DNA of 6,352 nt from Neisseriaceae bacterium (lineage in GTDB: Bacteria; Pseudomonadota; Gammaproteobacteria; Burkholderiales; Neisseriaceae): the NCBI GenBank assembly GCA_017446355.1, contig JAFSQZ010000180.1:1-6352 (forward strand). The letters run 5' to 3'. Numbering within the stretch: position 1 is the first letter of the stretch; every line of letters begins with the position of its first letter. Both the position numbers and the translations under genes were made by a program. A model generated the notes under the pieces. That model saw only the letters and a program-made list of their open reading frames with translations. It had not been told where the DNA came from and did no database searches. Below, piece after piece: positions 5,184 to 6,352 of the stretch.

Positions 5184-6212
5184 ATGAAATTTCACTCTGA
5201 ACCTCATTTGTCATTGGATAAACAAAATAAAATTGGCGTGTTGTTGCTGATTTTAGGTACACCCACTGCGCCTACTGCACAAGCAGTACGTCCTTTTTTG
5301 CGTGAGTTTTTATCGGATCACCGTGTGATTGATGCGCCAAAACTTTTTTGGTTGCCTTTGTTATACGGTGTGATTTTGCCATTTCGTTCGCCCAAAAGTG
5401 CAAAAAATTATCAAAAAGTTTGGCAAACAGATGGTTCACCTATTTTGACTTATACGCGACAACAATTAGAGGGTTTGCGCAAACAGCTGCCTGAAAACAT
5501 TATGTTAAGTGTGGCGATGACGTATGGTAAACCGAGTGTTGAAAACGCGATGATGGAATTGAAAAATCAAGGGGTTGGACGTTTACTGGTTTTGCCTTTA
5601 TTCCCACAATATGCCAGCAGTTGCACAGGGGCGGCTTTGGATAAAGTTTACTTGCAAATGGCAAAACAATTTAATCAAATGTCGCTGCGCACCATTTCGC
5701 GTTTTTACAATCACCCAGCTTATGTTCAGGCAGCTGCAAACCATATTCGTCAATTTCGTGAACAAAATGGTGCGGCAGAAAAATTGTTGTTTAGCTTTCA
5801 CAGTATTCCGTTTCAACACAAACAACAAGGCGACCCTTATCAAGATGAATGTTACGCCAGCGCACAGTTAATCGCGCAAAGCTTGGGGTTAAACGAACAA
5901 GATTATTTGGTGGGTTTTCAAAGTCGTTTCGGTCGCGCCAAATGGCTTGAACCTTCTACGCAAACGTTATTGGATACGCTGCCTGAACAAGGCATCACAA
6001 CATTAGACGTATTTTGTCCTGGTTTTGTTGCCGATTGTTTGGAAACTTTGGAAGAAATCGCCATCACAGGTAAACAACAATTTCTTGATGCAGGTGGCAA
6101 ACAATTTCACTACATTCCTTGTTTAAACGCCAACTCGGAATGGATTGATGCACTAGCAAAACTTATTTTAACCAATATTCAAGATTGGTTGCAGCCAAAA
6201 GATGCAGCCTGA
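5184..6212 (+). CDS. hemH: Ferrochelatase
   Basis: HemH inserts Fe2+ into protoporphyrin IX, the last step of protoheme synthesis, at the cytoplasmic face of the membrane. The 342-residue product is of normal length for proteobacterial HemH. It shows LGTPTAPT (24-31), FLREFLSDHRVID (38-50), GSPILTYTR (84-92), LPLFPQYASSCTGA (137-150), catalytic H206 in LLFSFHSIP, GFQSRFGRAKWLEP (244-257) and FCPGFVADCLETLEEI (277-292). In the last, E287 matches the conserved acidic residue of the active site. The usual Asn of the VNLGTP motif is Ile here (residue 23). The start is supported by homologous N-termini but lacks a Shine-Dalgarno, as a DUS fills that position. Three DUS cores lie inside the gene, and its stop is formed within a DUS-like sequence. 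It sits between the small Cys protein and a [2Fe-2S] gene, probably in one transcript. Confidence 0.96.
   Translation: MKFHSEPHLSLDKQNKIGVLLLILGTPTAPTAQAVRPFLREFLSDHRVIDAPKLFWLPLLYGVILPFRSPKSAKNYQKVWQTDGSPILTYTRQQLEGLRKQLPENIMLSVAMTYGKPSVENAMMELKNQGVGRLLVLPLFPQYASSCTGAALDKVYLQMAKQFNQMSLRTISRFYNHPAYVQAAANHIRQFREQNGAAEKLLFSFHSIPFQHKQQGDPYQDECYASAQLIAQSLGLNEQDYLVGFQSRFGRAKWLEPSTQTLLDTLPEQGITTLDVFCPGFVADCLETLEEIAITGKQQFLDAGGKQFHYIPCLNANSEWIDALAKLILTNIQDWLQPKDAA
5486..5495 (+). repeat. Intragenic DUS core in hemH (first)
   Basis: GCTGCCTGAA is read in the frame that encodes LPE of QLPEN (101-105). Confidence 0.8.
5725..5734 (-). repeat. Intragenic DUS core in hemH (second)
   Basis: TTCAGGCAGC is the reverse-strand core. 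It is read as part of YVQAAA (180-185), a surface-helix-like segment. Confidence 0.8.
5978..5987 (+). repeat. Intragenic DUS core in hemH (third)
   Basis: GCTGCCTGAA again encodes LPE (in TLPEQ, 265-269), the same reading frame and peptide use as the copy at 5486-5495. Confidence 0.8.
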
Positions 6213-6213
6213 A
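6204..6213 (+). repeat. DUS-variant core containing the hemH stop codon
   Basis: GCAGCCTGAA supplies the last two Ala codons of hemH and its TGA stop (6210-6212). It is the core of the AGGCAGCCTGAA variant, with the two leading bases differing. Confidence 0.6.
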
Positions 6214-6221
6214 AGAAGACA

Positions 6222-6352
6222 ATGACCTATAAAATTAACGTATTACCCAGTCAAACTGAATTCAATAGCGAAGAACAACAATCCTTGTTATCCGCCGCAC
6301 TTTCACAAGGCATTAACTTGCCACACGCTTGTCAAAATGGCGTATGTGGTCA
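6222..6352 (+). CDS. [2Fe-2S] ferredoxin-domain protein, N-terminal part (cut by window edge)
   Basis: The 43 complete visible codons start MTYKINVLPS and lead into SLLSAALSQGINLPHACQNG, followed by VCG. This is the N-terminus of a plant-type [2Fe-2S] ferredoxin fold with the first two cluster cysteines, C37 and C42, in the usual C-x4-C spacing. The third and fourth would lie beyond the edge. The N-terminus resembles that of ferredoxin-NAD(P)H reductases annotated as CDP-6-deoxy-glucoseen reductase-like or phenol hydroxylase reductase-like, which add FAD and NAD domains. A stand-alone ferredoxin is also possible. The start lies 9 nt after the hemH stop with AAGAAG as a weak ribosome-binding site, so it is probably in the hemH operon. 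Confidence 0.85.
   Translation, partial: MTYKINVLPSQTEFNSEEQQSLLSAALSQGINLPHACQNGVCG

Noticed and set aside
1..6352. CRISPR array, insertion sequence, phage, tRNA or rRNA genes
   Set aside because: No regularly spaced repeats, transposase motifs, terminal inverted repeats with target duplications, or RNA gene signatures were seen. The repeated elements are all DUS copies apart from the 20-bp pair.

Overview
The window looks like an ordinary housekeeping stretch of a Neisseriaceae chromosome. The main evidence is the very dense occurrence of a DNA-uptake-sequence (DUS) dialect. The 10-mer core GCTGCCTGAA occurs 13 times on one strand or the other in 6.35 kb, three times as the full AGGCTGCCTGAA 12-mer on the + strand. 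From family knowledge this is the Simonsiella-type DUS; its near-palindromic partner AGGCAGCCTGAA (Kingella-type) also appears. The AT-rich coding sequence fits a Simonsiella/Alysiella/Kingella-like member better than N. meningitidis or N. gonorrhoeae, whose core is GCCGTCTGAA. The genus is an inference.

Layout: the left part is on the minus strand. It holds the N-terminal 94 codons of trpA (running off the left edge) and, upstream of it, an S49 (SppA/SohB-like) membrane-anchored peptidase. The peptidase diverges from a plus-strand mgtE magnesium transporter gene. Between these two lies a compact control region, a 39-bp near-palindrome with a DUS at its centre and TACAAT -10-like boxes at both outer ends. 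mgtE then has a leader of about 130 nt with a possible 20-codon ORF and a DUS-pair hairpin directly before the Shine-Dalgarno sequence. After an AT-rich 308-bp gap come metY (O-acetylhomoserine sulfhydrylase), a DUS-pair terminator, a small cysteine-containing membrane-anchored protein of unknown function, hemH (ferrochelatase) and the start of a gene with a plant-type [2Fe-2S] ferredoxin domain. The last three are closely spaced and probably co-transcribed.

Functions: the genes cover tryptophan synthesis, envelope proteolysis, Mg2+ uptake, methionine/homocysteine synthesis, and heme insertion next to an iron-sulfur oxidoreductase. I found no mobile element, phage gene, CRISPR array, tRNA or rRNA, and no convincing new multi-gene system. 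The points worth a second look are regulatory: how DUS copies have been built into promoters, leaders, terminators, ribosome-binding regions and even a stop codon, plus the candidate leader elements of mgtE and metY.
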